Positions 25,551 through 33,517 of a stretch of 59,568 nucleotides of DNA are shown piece by piece; the stretch's first letter is position 1; the number at the start of each line of letters is the position of its first letter. The position numbers were made by a program, and so were the translations under genes. Source of the stretch: Bacteroidales bacterium (GTDB lineage Bacteria; Bacteroidota; Bacteroidia; Bacteroidales; UBA932). The notes beneath the pieces were generated by a model. The model was not told the origin of the DNA. It did not search any database and saw nothing but the letters and a program-made list of their open reading frames with translations. The stretch covers positions 1-59,568 of the forward strand of contig JAFTFV010000042.1 in NCBI GenBank assembly GCA_017458265.1, written 5' to 3'.

Positions 25551-27010
25551 TTTCCGGGCACGGAAGTGTTGAACTGCCAGGTGTCCAGGCGGGCATCGGC
25601 AGAAAGGGTGATGTATAGGGTGTGGACACCGGGGGCGGGGGTGCAGGAGACGGTTTCGGTGTACCAGGAGGCGCCGCTGCAACTGAGGGTGGCGAAGGCG
25701 GGGGCGTTGGGGCTGTCAAGGCTGAAGGAGATGCGGCCTTTTCCGGCGGCGCGGCAGGTAAGGCTGTGGCCGCCTTCAATAAATTCCACGTTACGGAGCT
25801 CCAGGATGCCCTTTTCGGGCTTTGCGGCCTCTTTTGAGGGCGTTCCAACGGCGGCGGTCATGTGGCCGGGTTCATCGGCCTGGAGGAAACTGATGCCGAT
25901 GGTGGCGGCGGCGGTTGCGGCACTCTGGACCTTGTACGGATCAAGGTTCCGGATGGGGCTCACGCCTTTGTGGGTAGGGATGCATTCGCGGATGTCGCCG
26001 GTGGTTTCGTCCACCTCAATTTCGTCGATATATATGCTCCTGAAGCCGCCGTGTGCGCCAAGGTGCGGCTCCAGAAGGCCGGTCAGGTGGTAAAGTAAAT
26101 ACCACTTGCCCTGATACTTGTGAATGTGGGTGTGGTTGTTCCCGTAGCCCATGCCGTTAAGGCCGGGGTTCTTGAAATACATCCCGCCGTATTTCCATGA
26201 GGACGCATCAAGGGGCGTGCGGCTCTTCAGGGAGACTATGCTGCAGATGCCGGGGACATCGGCACTGAGCGTCCAGGGCTTGTGCTCCGTCCAGTCCAGA
26301 TTATAAGTATAGACATAGGTATTGCCGATGTAATTGAGCTCGTTGGCCTCGAAATGGAAAGGTGTAGGGAGCTTCATGGGCGTGGTTTCAAGGGAGTGGA
26401 GGTCCGGGCCGAGTTTTGCAAGCCACCCTTGCGTAGCGCCAAAGGAGAGCCACGCATCGCCGTTTTCGTCAACTGCAGCGCCGGGGTCAAAGATGGCGCC
26501 GCTGCCCTTCACACTCTCCGTGCCCTGGTCTATGAGGCTGGTCTCAAGCGGTGAAGTCCATGGCCCTACGGGGGATTTTGCCTGCAGTACGCCAACGCCC
26601 CAGCCGCTGTTGGAGAAATACAGTGAGAAGAGCGTGCTGCCATCGGCCTTGGGAACGCTTATTATGCTGGGGGCCCAGGAGGCTATGATCCAGGGCGCAA
26701 TCTCGCCCGTGGGGATGAGGCCGTGATAGGTCCAGTTTGCCATGTCGTCGGTGGACATCATGGCAAGGGTCTTTATCTTCTCGTAGGTGTTGGTGTCGGC
26801 CTTCTGGTACTGCTCATGGTCGTTTGTGCCGTACACGTAGAGGCGGCCGTCATGCTCGATGGCGGTGGGATCGGCACAGAAGAGGTGGTCCAGGACGGGG
26901 TTCGCAAGGCCGGTGCCAAACTTCGGGGAGGAGAGGGGACAGTCGACTTTTTTTTCTCCGCAGGAGAAGCACAGCGTCAATGTCGCAATGATTACCGTAA
27001 TCCGTTTCAT
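25532..27010 (-). CDS. GH43 glycosidase lipoprotein with C-terminal beta-sandwich
   Basis: Family GH43 enzyme of 492 residues, expected to act as arabinofuranosidase or xylosidase. The lipoprotein signal ends LCFSCG. The five-blade propeller (about 30-350) shows FCADPTAIEHDGRLYVYG (base Asp), SGAIFDPGAAVDENGDAWLSFG, and FHFEANELNYIG (likely acid Glu). A CBM6-like sandwich covers about 385-485. The start at 27010 is chosen for the signal peptide and the -7 box just upstream. It has no SusC/D neighbour. Its stop lies inside the convergent DUF1963 gene (19-bp tail overlap). Confidence 0.92.
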   Translation of the reverse strand: MKRITVIIATLTLCFSCGEKKVDCPLSSPKFGTGLANPVLDHLFCADPTAIEHDGRLYVYGTNDHEQYQKADTNTYEKIKTLAMMSTDDMANWTYHGLIPTGEIAPWIIASWAPSIISVPKADGSTLFSLYFSNSGWGVGVLQAKSPVGPWTSPLETSLIDQGTESVKGSGAIFDPGAAVDENGDAWLSFGATQGWLAKLGPDLHSLETTPMKLPTPFHFEANELNYIGNTYVYTYNLDWTEHKPWTLSADVPGICSIVSLKSRTPLDASSWKYGGMYFKNPGLNGMGYGNNHTHIHKYQGKWYLLYHLTGLLEPHLGAHGGFRSIYIDEIEVDETTGDIRECIPTHKGVSPIRNLDPYKVQSAATAAATIGISFLQADEPGHMTAAVGTPSKEAAKPEKGILELRNVEFIEGGHSLTCRAAGKGRISFSLDSPNAPAFATLSCSGASWYTETVSCTPAPGVHTLYITLSADARLDTWQFNTSVPGNYNEDR

Positions 27011-27014
27011 TTCG

Positions 27015-27022
27015 CAAAGATA
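27015..27022 (-). promoter_or_regulatory. Promoter -7 box for GH43
   Basis: TATCTTTG on the minus strand, 4 bases before the ATG. Confidence 0.55.
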
Positions 27023-27082
27023 CAAATAATATAGGAAGGTGCTCTTGCAGTTAAGGCCTGTCACCTTCATTCCGTTAACCAC

Positions 27083-27330
27083 TTTGGGGACAAATCAAAT
27101 CTGATTATTCAATTTTAGATTATTAAGAGCCCCACACCTTCACCATTGCGAGAGCCTATTGGCATTGGGGCTATTGTCTTTATTCTATAATCAAAAACTA
27201 TGAAAAAGTCAGATAGATTTTGATTTTTTTCTAGTTTTTGATGTGTTGTCTGGAACATCACCAGCAATGCATCAATTCTGTTTTGAAACGGGACTCCTCG
27301 GGTCATGTGCAAAACCCTGTGTTTGGATTT
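27083..27330. other. AT-richer intergenic DNA without a recognisable gene
   Basis: Part of a 667-base gap between GH43 and tRNA-Arg. It is more AT-rich than its surroundings. AGCCCC near 27129 and GGGGCT near 27166 could pair over a long loop. No coding or RNA family is recognised. A possible decayed insertion. Confidence 0.5.
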
Positions 27331-27469
27331 GACCGCGTTGTCGGCCATATACGCACAGGATGCATCATTTCTCGCCAACGCGGCGCGGTTTTCTGCCAAT
27401 ATGCCGTGTTTCGTCGCCGCGTTGTCAGCAGAACGCCACTGCGTGGCAACCTTTTCCGCCGACGCGGCA
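27331..27469 (+). repeat. Divergent third copy of the 55-29-55 palindrome dimer
   Basis: Units 27331-27385 and 27415-27469 are each exactly 55 bp with a 29-bp spacer, the same geometry as the two RAYT-linked dimers. The ends have drifted: GACCGCGTTGTCG ... GCCAACGCGGCG and CGCCGCGTTGTCA ... CGCCGACGCGGCA. It is about 22 kb from the RAYT gene. Confidence 0.75.
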
Positions 27470-27472
27470 AAA

Positions 27473-27510
27473 TTGCACAAGGTGGAACTTTATGCCAGGG
27501 ACCTTGTGCA
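27473..27510 (+). repeat. 38-bp palindromic repeat, copy 1
   Basis: TTGCACAAGGTGG ... GGGACCTTGTGCA, an imperfect palindrome of 38 bp that starts 4 bases after the 55-29-55 dimer. Other copies are at 27536, 35954 and 38526. Confidence 0.8.
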
Positions 27511-27535
27511 CCGTGCGGCCTGGAAGCAGGATTCA

Positions 27536-27573
27536 TGGACAAGGTCCCCGGCTTGTTTTGCCACCTTGTACAA
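27536..27573 (-). repeat. 38-bp palindromic repeat, copy 2 (inverted)
   Basis: TGGACAAGGTCC ... GCCACCTTGTACAA, the reverse orientation of copy 1 with the same 38-bp length. Confidence 0.75.
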
Positions 27574-27640
27574 CCGATACAAAGACCTTGCGCAATGCCG
27601 TGGCAGAAACCGGCCTTATCATCGGAGTACGCACGGGAGT

Positions 27641-27678
27641 ACAAGAAAAGGATTGGCGACTGCCAATCCTTTTCTTGT
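27641..27678 (-). terminator. Terminator of tRNA-Arg
   Basis: ACAAGAAAAGGATTGGC and GCCAATCCTTTTCTTGT form a perfect 17-bp stem with a 4-base loop. On the minus strand the stem begins at the tRNA discriminator base and ends in a T-rich arm. Confidence 0.85.
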
Positions 27679-27749
27679 AGCCCCACGAGGAATCGAACCT
27701 CGATTTAAAGTTTAGGAAACTTCCGTTCTATCCGTTGAACTATGAGGCC
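27678..27749 (-). tRNA. tRNA-Arg (anticodon CCT)
   Basis: On the minus strand GGCCTCA pairs with TGGGGCT as the acceptor stem. The anticodon arm GAAGT-TTCCTAA-ACTTT has CCT in the loop, and GGTTCGATTCC is the T arm. CCA is not encoded. It reads AGG codons. Confidence 0.93.
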
Positions 27750-27761
27750 GGATTGCCGATG

Positions 27762-27788
27762 AGATTCTTCGCTTCGCTCAGAATGACA
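27762..27788 (-). repeat. Stem-loop repeat, intergenic copy
   Basis: AGATTCTTCGCTTCGCTC then AGAATGACA: the reverse complement of the GTCATTCTGAGCGAAGCG family, lying between tRNA-Arg and rpmF. Confidence 0.85.
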
Positions 27789-27806
27789 ATCGGTACCTTA
27801 AAAGAG

Positions 27807-27989
27807 CTATTCGGCGCTCTTTTCGATGATCTGCCTGCCACGGTAGTAGCCGCATTCAGGGCATACGCGGTGATACATCACCGTTGCGCCACAGTTGGGG
27901 CAAACGCTCAGGGTAGGTACGGGAGCGAAGTCGTGGGTACGGCGCTTGTCTCTTCTCTGCTTGGAGAGTTTGTGTTTCGGATGTGCCAT
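27807..27989 (-). CDS. rpmF: 50S ribosomal protein L32
   Basis: L32, 60 residues: MAHPKHKLSKQRRDKRRTH and paired zinc knuckles CPNCG and CPECG, so the zinc-binding form. It follows yceD (minus strand), the conserved yceD-rpmF pair. Confidence 0.97.
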   Translation of the reverse strand: MAHPKHKLSKQRRDKRRTHDFAPVPTLSVCPNCGATVMYHRVCPECGYYRGRQIIEKSAE

Positions 27990-28010
27990 TTCTTTATACT
28001 TTTTTAATTG

Positions 28011-28478
28011 TTATTTGCTTTCAAAAAGTCCTTTCAGGGCAGAGAACGGGCTGCTCGGAGCAGCCTCCTCGTCCTTTTGCCCATCATGACTCAGGAACTT
28101 CACGGTGTCCGGATTGCAGCCGCCCTCCGGGTGGACTTTGTGTATGGGAACTGACAGGCAGGCGTAGTCATAGACTGCCTGGCTGAAGTCCCAGTCCGAT
28201 TCCGTGGACGGTGCCTCGAACTCCTCTTCGGGGCGGGTGTCGACTTGAATCTCCAGCGGCTCAAGGCAGCGGTCGCAAAGCACCGTGAGGGTGCCGCTAA
28301 GGTGAAGATCCGCCTTCACTTTCCGCGTGCCTTCCTTTACCGCCTTGATCTCAACGTCGATTCCGGCTTCCAGGATTTCCTTGTTGTCAAACGCTTGAAA
28401 GAACTCTGTATCAGCATGAAAGCGGAACGTCCGCTCTCCTGCTGCCCAACCGTCCAGGGAAATGATCATGCTTTTCAT
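28011..28478 (-). CDS. DUF177/YceD family protein
   Basis: Acidic protein of 155 residues of the YceD/DUF177 family. VLCDRCLEPLEIQV holds the conserved CxxC pair, followed by an acidic stretch and VPIHKVHPEGGCNPDTVKFL. In bacteria and plastids this family is linked to 23S rRNA accumulation and is nearly always upstream of rpmF, as here (21-base gap). No membrane segments. Confidence 0.9.
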   Translation of the reverse strand: MKSMIISLDGWAAGERTFRFHADTEFFQAFDNKEILEAGIDVEIKAVKEGTRKVKADLHLSGTLTVLCDRCLEPLEIQVDTRPEEEFEAPSTESDWDFSQAVYDYACLSVPIHKVHPEGGCNPDTVKFLSHDGQKDEEAAPSSPFSALKGLFESK

Positions 28479-28503
28479 TGCCTCAAAAACAGATTAAGGG
28501 GTG

Positions 28504-28511
28504 CAAAGATA
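28504..28511 (-). promoter_or_regulatory. Promoter -7 box for yceD-rpmF
   Basis: TATCTTTG on the minus strand, 25 bases before the ATG. Confidence 0.55.
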
Positions 28512-28529
28512 CAAATAATTTTCCAAATA

Positions 28530-30335
28530 TCAATCCTCTGTGCCGGAATTTCTTTTACGGTCCAGGGGGTCAAGGGCGATTTTGCGCATACGCATGTGGT
28601 TCGGGGTGATTTCCACGAGCTCATCGGCCTGGATATATTCGAGGGCTTCTTCGAGGGAGAACTTGATTGCAGGGGGGAGGACCACCTTCTCGTCTGAACC
28701 GGAGGCGCGGACGTTGGTGAGCTTCTTGGTTTTGCAGATGTTGATGTTGAGGTCCCTTTCGCGGGTGTGCTCGCCCACCACCTGGCCGCCGTAGATTTCC
28801 TCGCCGGGTTCGACGAAGAACCGGCCCCTGTCAAGGAGCTTGTTCATGGAGTAGGCAACTGCTTCGCCGGTCTCGAGGGAGACGAGGGAACCGTTGGTGC
28901 GCATCTCGATTTCGCCTTTGTAGGGCTGGTATTCCTTGTAGCGGTGGGCTACGACGGCTTCGCCCTGGGTGGCGGTGAGGAGGTTGGAACGAAGGCCCAT
29001 GAGGCCGCGGGTGGGGATTTCGAACTCGAGGAGGGTGCGGTCTCCGCGGGGTTCCATGCGGATGAGGGCGCCCTTGCGGCGGGTTGAAAGCTCGATGGCG
29101 GCGCCGACGAACTGCTCCGGAACTTCGATGGAGAGCTCCTCGATGGGTTCGCAGCGCTGTCCGCCGATGGTCTTGTCCAGCACCTTGGGCTGGCCCACCT
29201 GGAGTTCGAAGCCTTCGCGGCGCATGGTCTCGATGAGGACGGAGAGGTGGAGGACGCCTCGGCCGTAGACGACGAAGGAATCGGCATTGACGCCGGGCTT
29301 GACGCGGAGGGCGAGGTTCTTCTCAAGTTCCCTGTCCAGGCGGTCCTTCAGGTGGCGGGAGGTGACGAATTTACCGTCACGTCCGAAGAAGGGGCTGTTG
29401 TTGATCATGAAGAGCATGGACATGGTGGGTTCGTCCACGGCGATGGGCGGGAGGGCTTCGGGGGTGTCGGCATCGGCAATGGTGTCGCCGATTTCAAAGC
29501 CTTCTATGCCGACGACGGCGCAGATGTCTCCGCACTGGACTTCGTCGACGTTGGCTTTGCCCAGGCCTTCGAACACCATGAGCTGCTTGATTTTGGACTT
29601 TTCGATGACGTCGTAGCGCTTGCAGAGGCTGACGGGCATGCCGGTCTTGAGGGTGCCGCGGGTGATTCGGCCCACTGCGATACGACCTACGTAGGGAGAG
29701 TATTCCAGGGACGACACCAGCATCTGGGGGGTGCCTTCAACAACGGCCGGGGCGGGAATTTCCTCGAGGATGGTGTCCAGGAGGGCCGATATGTCCTGGG
29801 TGGGCTTTTTCCAGTCGTGGGACATCCAGCCCTGCTTTGCGCTGCCGTAGATGGTCTTGAATTCCAGCTGGTCCTCAGTTGCGCCAAGGTTGAACATGAG
29901 CTCGAAAACCTCTTCCTGGACTTCGTCCGGGCGGCAGTTGGGCTTGTCTACCTTGTTGATTACCACGATGGGCTTCTTTCCCATGTCTATTGCCTTGGAG
30001 AGCACGAAACGGGTCTGGGGCATGCAGCCTTCGAAGGCGTCCACGAGGAGGAGGACACCGTCGGCCATGTTGAGGACGCGTTCCACCTCGCCGCCGAAGT
30101 CGCTGTGGCCGGGAGTGTCGATGATGTTGATCTTCACGCCCTTGTAGGTGACGGAGACGTTCTTTGCGAGGATGGTGATGCCTCTTTCGCGTTCGAGGTC
30201 GTTGTTGTCAAGGATGAGGTTGCCAAGGTCTTCCGGCTTGCGGACCAGATTGGCCTGATAGATCATCCTGTCCACGAGGGTGGTTTTGCCGTGGTCTACG
30301 TGGGCGATGATTGCGATATTGCGTATTTCCTGCAT
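28530..30335 (-). CDS. typA: Ribosome-associated GTPase TypA/BipA
   Basis: Translational GTPase of 601 residues related to EF-G, involved in 50S assembly and stress adaptation. G motifs: [33 protein letters not shown] and [10 protein letters not shown]. Domain III/V sequences and the BipA-specific C-terminal part are intact ([20 protein letters not shown] ... [16 protein letters not shown]). Single gene with its own -7 box. Confidence 0.97.
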   Translation of the reverse strand: MQEIRNIAIIAHVDHGKTTLVDRMIYQANLVRKPEDLGNLILDNNDLERERGITILAKNVSVTYKGVKINIIDTPGHSDFGGEVERVLNMADGVLLLVDAFEGCMPQTRFVLSKAIDMGKKPIVVINKVDKPNCRPDEVQEEVFELMFNLGATEDQLEFKTIYGSAKQGWMSHDWKKPTQDISALLDTILEEIPAPAVVEGTPQMLVSSLEYSPYVGRIAVGRITRGTLKTGMPVSLCKRYDVIEKSKIKQLMVFEGLGKANVDEVQCGDICAVVGIEGFEIGDTIADADTPEALPPIAVDEPTMSMLFMINNSPFFGRDGKFVTSRHLKDRLDRELEKNLALRVKPGVNADSFVVYGRGVLHLSVLIETMRREGFELQVGQPKVLDKTIGGQRCEPIEELSIEVPEQFVGAAIELSTRRKGALIRMEPRGDRTLLEFEIPTRGLMGLRSNLLTATQGEAVVAHRYKEYQPYKGEIEMRTNGSLVSLETGEAVAYSMNKLLDRGRFFVEPGEEIYGGQVVGEHTRERDLNINICKTKKLTNVRASGSDEKVVLPPAIKFSLEEALEYIQADELVEITPNHMRMRKIALDPLDRKRNSGTED

Positions 30336-30375
30336 AATCTTATAGTTACGGAAGTTAGGCCCGTTTTACGGGCCG

Positions 30376-30383
30376 CAAAGATA
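30376..30383 (-). promoter_or_regulatory. Promoter -7 box for typA
   Basis: TATCTTTG on the minus strand, about 40 bases before the ATG. Confidence 0.5.
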
Positions 30384-30458
30384 CAAAAAATCCTGCAAAA
30401 AGTGAAACGGATAATGTGGCTTGCAGGGGGCTGGGCTGCGGTTTTTCCCGCTCTTGTC

Positions 30459-30496
30459 AACGTTTTTGATGCAAATAAACGTTTCTGAAACGTTTC
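30459..30496. promoter_or_regulatory. Cluster of AACGTTT half-sites (possible operator)
   Basis: AACGTTT occurs three times in 38 bases; two copies sit in the palindromes AAACGTTT (30477-30484) and GAAACGTTTC (30487-30496). It is between typA and a divergent lipoprotein gene. It resembles a LacI-type site but differs from the CAAACGTTTG motif of the pectin locus. Confidence 0.4.
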
Positions 30497-30603
30497 AAAA
30501 ATGCCCTGGAGGGGCCTCCAGTGCCTTTTATCCGTTTTATTCGTTTACCATTTTTTTAAACGGATAAGTGTTGTGAGATTTGCAGCAAGAAAAGTTGTGA
30601 GCT

Positions 30604-32193
30604 ATGAAAAGAGTATTGTTAATGCTGGCACTTGTCATTGTCTCCTGCGCCAAGGAGGCGGTTGAGGTCACGCCTTCGCGCGAGATTCATCACGGCATGA
30701 TAGAGCTGGGAGAAAAACTGGAAGACCCTTACACGGTGGAGAATGTGGAAAGGGCCGTAAGGAGCCTGTACCCCACCAAGGCCGACAGGGTAGACATCCA
30801 TCCTACAGACCTCTACGTGAGGTTTCTGCCCGCAACGGATGCAGATCTTGCCGTACTCGAGGAGCTGGGTCTGTACCTCATGGACCATCCCATGGACTAC
30901 AGGATAGCGCGTGAAGGGGACTATTACCATGACCCCACCGTTGCCGATGAGTCCATCACCTGGCAGTATGCGGTGGTGCCGCGGGACTTCGACTTCCCCT
31001 CCGGGTTGAAGTACGAGATCCTGGACCGGTGCTACATCTCCGAGCATGACCTGACTACGAGGGCATCGGCCCCGGATATTGACTGGAGGCTTGTGGAGAG
31101 GGAGGCTTTCAGGCTCACGGGGAACGAGGCCATGCTTGAGCCGGCGGTGAAGGCCGATGCAGGGACGCCCCAGGGGCGGATTACGCTCCTGGACCCGCTC
31201 CATGCCGGAGGAAAGCCGGTGGGCGTTTCCGGAGTGATGGTAGCCTGCAACGTCTTCGTGAAGATAGCAACGGCATATACAGAAAGGGACGGGTACTACA
31301 AGATGTCCAAGAGTTTTTCCTCCAACCCGCGCTACAGGCTGGTGTTCAAGAATGATGCGGGCTTTTCCATCGGCTTTAATTTCATACTGATACCGGCGTC
31401 GGTCTCAACCCTTGGTTCAGGGACGCCCTCCGGGGTGGACTATACGGTGACGGAAGACGACGACGCCTGGCTGTTCCGGCGCACGGCCGTGAACAATGCG
31501 GCCTGGGACTACATTTCCCGCTGCACGGAAGACCTGGACATCAGCACCCCTCCGCAGGACCTCCGGATATGGATTCTGCCGTTCCTGAAGGAGTCCTCCA
31601 CCCCGATGCTGCATCACGGGACCGTGGTGGATGCCGATATCGTCAAGGAGTACGTGGGCTCGTATGCTCCGGTGGTGTCGATGTTCCTGCCGGACATGAC
31701 AATCGGCACGTCAGAGGGCGCAACCTTTGCCGATATTTATGCGCGGACTGTGCATGAGATGGCGCACGCAAGCCATTTTTCGAAGACCGGAAGCAGCCTC
31801 TGGACGCCGTACGTTGCGTATATACTGAAATCCTTCGTGCTGGACGGGGGTACGCCGTACGGGAACGGGCCGGATTCCGGATTCGCCTCCGGTGTGGAAT
31901 TGTTCAGGAAAGGTGCGGGCATGTGCGAGATAGGGGAGATGTGGGCCTATTTCCTTGGCGATTCGATGAACAAGGAGCGCTACGGCGGTGCCATGCCCTC
32001 CTATTCCGCATCGCTCTGGTTCCGCCCGGAAATACTTGGCTACCTGTATGAAAGGGGCTTTCTGAGGAGCGAGATATTCAAGGCGCTTGGTGCCGATGTG
32101 TATGATTTGTCCACTTTCAAGACAAGGCTTTGCAGCCTCTATCCTGAAAGACAGTGGCTTGTGAACCAGACATTCAGCGCCTATGGCAAGTAG
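30604..32193 (+). CDS. Predicted zinc metallopeptidase-like lipoprotein
   Basis: Protein of 529 residues with a lipoprotein signal (MKRVLLMLALVIVSCAK). ARTVHEMAHASHFS at about residue 385 gives an HExxH zinc-protease motif, with a possible third ligand Glu further on (for example EIGEMWAYF). The middle (about 205-265) looks like a carboxypeptidase-regulatory-like beta domain (GVSGVMVACNVFVKIATAYTERDGYYKM). No named family is recognised with confidence. It overlaps the Mfa2-like gene by 11 bases, so the two are made together and may act at the surface. The substrate is unknown. Confidence 0.65.
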   Translation: MKRVLLMLALVIVSCAKEAVEVTPSREIHHGMIELGEKLEDPYTVENVERAVRSLYPTKADRVDIHPTDLYVRFLPATDADLAVLEELGLYLMDHPMDYRIAREGDYYHDPTVADESITWQYAVVPRDFDFPSGLKYEILDRCYISEHDLTTRASAPDIDWRLVEREAFRLTGNEAMLEPAVKADAGTPQGRITLLDPLHAGGKPVGVSGVMVACNVFVKIATAYTERDGYYKMSKSFSSNPRYRLVFKNDAGFSIGFNFILIPASVSTLGSGTPSGVDYTVTEDDDAWLFRRTAVNNAAWDYISRCTEDLDISTPPQDLRIWILPFLKESSTPMLHHGTVVDADIVKEYVGSYAPVVSMFLPDMTIGTSEGATFADIYARTVHEMAHASHFSKTGSSLWTPYVAYILKSFVLDGGTPYGNGPDSGFASGVELFRKGAGMCEIGEMWAYFLGDSMNKERYGGAMPSYSASLWFRPEILGYLYERGFLRSEIFKALGADVYDLSTFKTRLCSLYPERQWLVNQTFSAYGK

Positions 32194-32947
32194 GGCTTGG
32201 TGGTGTGCGGCGCTTGGCGTAATGGCTTCGTGTTCGCTTGTGCTGGAGGACAGGAGCGCCTGCCCCTGTGAGATGGAGATTTCCGTGAGCGGGGTGAAGG
32301 GGGAGACGTCGGTTGTGGTTGGAGGCGAACTCGTGTGCAGGGTTTGGAGTGACAGCACGCTTAGCTGCCGCGTACCAAGGGGGAAAGTGGCCGTCATGGC
32401 CGTTTCCGGGGTTTCAGCGGGGGAGTTTACGGACTTTTTGGGGGCCGGGCAGGCTTTCCGGATTCCGGAGGGGCTGGATTCTCCACCGCTGCGCCTCGGT
32501 TACGCCATTGCCGATGCCTCCGGCGACAGCGTTTCCGTTGATGTTGTGATGCGAAAAGAGCACTGTACGCTGTCGCTGGAGGTGGACGGCCCGCCCGGCT
32601 GGGGAGAACCGTACCTTATAAAGGTGCGGTCCGACGTGTGCGGCTATTCCTTGGACGGCGGGCTGCTGGAAGGGCCGTTTTCGTACATGATGACGCTCTC
32701 GGAAGAAGGCCGATGCTCTGTCTTCCTGCCGCGCCAGGGCCCTTTCAGTCCGCTTGTCCTTGACATCCTCATGCCGGACAGGATCCTCCGCACCTTCTCC
32801 CTGAGCGCATACATGCAGAAGGCCGGCTACGACTGGTCCGCCCCCGACCTTCCCGACCTCTCCCTCCGCCTCAGCCTCTCCGTCACCGCCTTCACCATCC
32901 ACATCGGCCCCTGGTCTGAAACCTTTCCCATGGATGTTGTCATATAG
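32183..32947 (+). CDS. Mfa2/FimB-like fimbrial anchor lipoprotein
   Basis: Protein of 254 residues with a short lipoprotein signal ending MASCS. Directly after it LEDRSACPCEMEISV matches the ED(R/L)SxCPC start typical of Mfa2/FimB minor-fimbrium anchoring proteins of Bacteroidales. The rest is predicted beta-rich with few recognisable motifs. The start overlaps the peptidase-like gene by 11 bases. No fimbrillin gene is adjacent, so it could anchor something else or be an orphan pair. The family call is tentative. Confidence 0.6.
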   Translation: MASRAWWCAALGVMASCSLVLEDRSACPCEMEISVSGVKGETSVVVGGELVCRVWSDSTLSCRVPRGKVAVMAVSGVSAGEFTDFLGAGQAFRIPEGLDSPPLRLGYAIADASGDSVSVDVVMRKEHCTLSLEVDGPPGWGEPYLIKVRSDVCGYSLDGGLLEGPFSYMMTLSEEGRCSVFLPRQGPFSPLVLDILMPDRILRTFSLSAYMQKAGYDWSAPDLPDLSLRLSLSVTAFTIHIGPWSETFPMDVVI

Positions 32948-32949
32948 TT

Positions 32950-32980
32950 TTTGGATATTCAAAAAAAGTGACTATATTTG
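32950..32980 (+). promoter_or_regulatory. Promoter of tRNA-Leu (TTTG-19-TATATTTG)
   Basis: TTTG at 32950-32953, a 19-base spacer, then TATATTTG at 32973-32980, 20 bases before the tRNA. A full Bacteroidota consensus. Confidence 0.75.
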
Positions 32981-33000
32981 CAGTCCCATTTCGGGAAACT

Positions 33001-33084
33001 GCGCGGATGGCGGAATTGGTAGACGCGCTACTCTCAGGAGGTAGTGTCCGAAAGGACGTGTCAGTTCGACTCTGATTTCGCGCA
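33001..33084 (+). tRNA. tRNA-Leu (anticodon CAG)
   Basis: GCGCGGA pairs with TTTCGCGC as acceptor. The anticodon arm CTACT-CTCAGGA-GGTAG gives CAG. A long variable arm (GTGTCCGAAAGGACGT) and GTTCGACTC T arm are typical of tRNA-Leu. No encoded CCA. Confidence 0.95.
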
Positions 33085-33085
33085 C

Positions 33086-33116
33086 AAAGGATGGCTTTTG
33101 AAGTCATCCTTTTTTC
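33086..33116 (+). terminator. Terminator of tRNA-Leu
   Basis: AAAGGATG...CATCCTTTTTT stem directly after the tRNA with a T run. Confidence 0.8.
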
Positions 33117-33213
33117 TTTTCAAAAAGTGCCATAGAACGCACCCTGTGGCCGTTTCTTCTCTCGGGAGGAGACATTTTAAGAGCAAGAAAAAGCCACTTA
33201 TTTTTCCCTTATT

Positions 33214-33333
33214 TTACACCTAACGCCTCTTACAATCGGTGCTGCTGCAGGTACTGCCATTGGTGGCGGTGCAGGTGCTGTAATCGGCAACCAGATGGAC
33301 AAGAAGGCTGCCGAGGAAGGCAAGCTTCAGTAA
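33214..33333 (+). pseudogene. Remnant of a glycine-zipper envelope protein
   Basis: The frame ending in TAA at 33331 reads IGAAAGTAIGGGAGAVIGNQ followed by MDKKAAEEGKLQ. This is the glycine-zipper plus MDK(A)AE pattern seen at the front of OmpA-like lipoproteins in Bacteroidota. Nothing upstream provides a signal peptide or an in-frame start, and the OmpA domain that should follow is missing. It looks like an internal scrap of a gene lost by deletion. The remaining gap (33117-33213 and 33334-33440) shows no other gene. Confidence 0.5.
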
Positions 33334-33440
33334 GTATTACACCAATCAAGGTGAGACACTCGCCTGGTCATTCAGTACGGTAACTACACAATCTCATATA
33401 CCGCAGTACCGTAAACCCAGCTGTACTGTTCAAAACCAAC

Positions 33441-33471
33441 AAAGCACCCCGGTGATTCATCGGGGTGCTTT
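33441..33471 (+). terminator. Strong hairpin terminator
   Basis: AAAGCACCCCG and CGGGGTGCTTT pair perfectly around a 9-base loop. It may be the surviving terminator of the deleted glycine-zipper gene. Confidence 0.82.
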
Positions 33472-33489
33472 AAAGTCTCAAAAAAATTC

Positions 33490-33497
33490 TATATTTG
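33490..33497 (+). promoter_or_regulatory. Promoter -7 box for cytidylate-kinase-like gene
   Basis: TATATTTG, 20 bases before the ATG. Confidence 0.55.
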
Positions 33498-33517
33498 CAG
33501 AATAAACTGCACTATAT

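Noticed and set aside
27311-27480. Possible small proteins across the repeat nest
   Set aside because: Open frames on both strands are generated by the palindromic repeats, and peptides from other copies of the repeat look alike in any context.
29247-30488. Long plus-strand open frame opposite typA
   Set aside because: Antisense to a complete TypA; no start signal or motifs.
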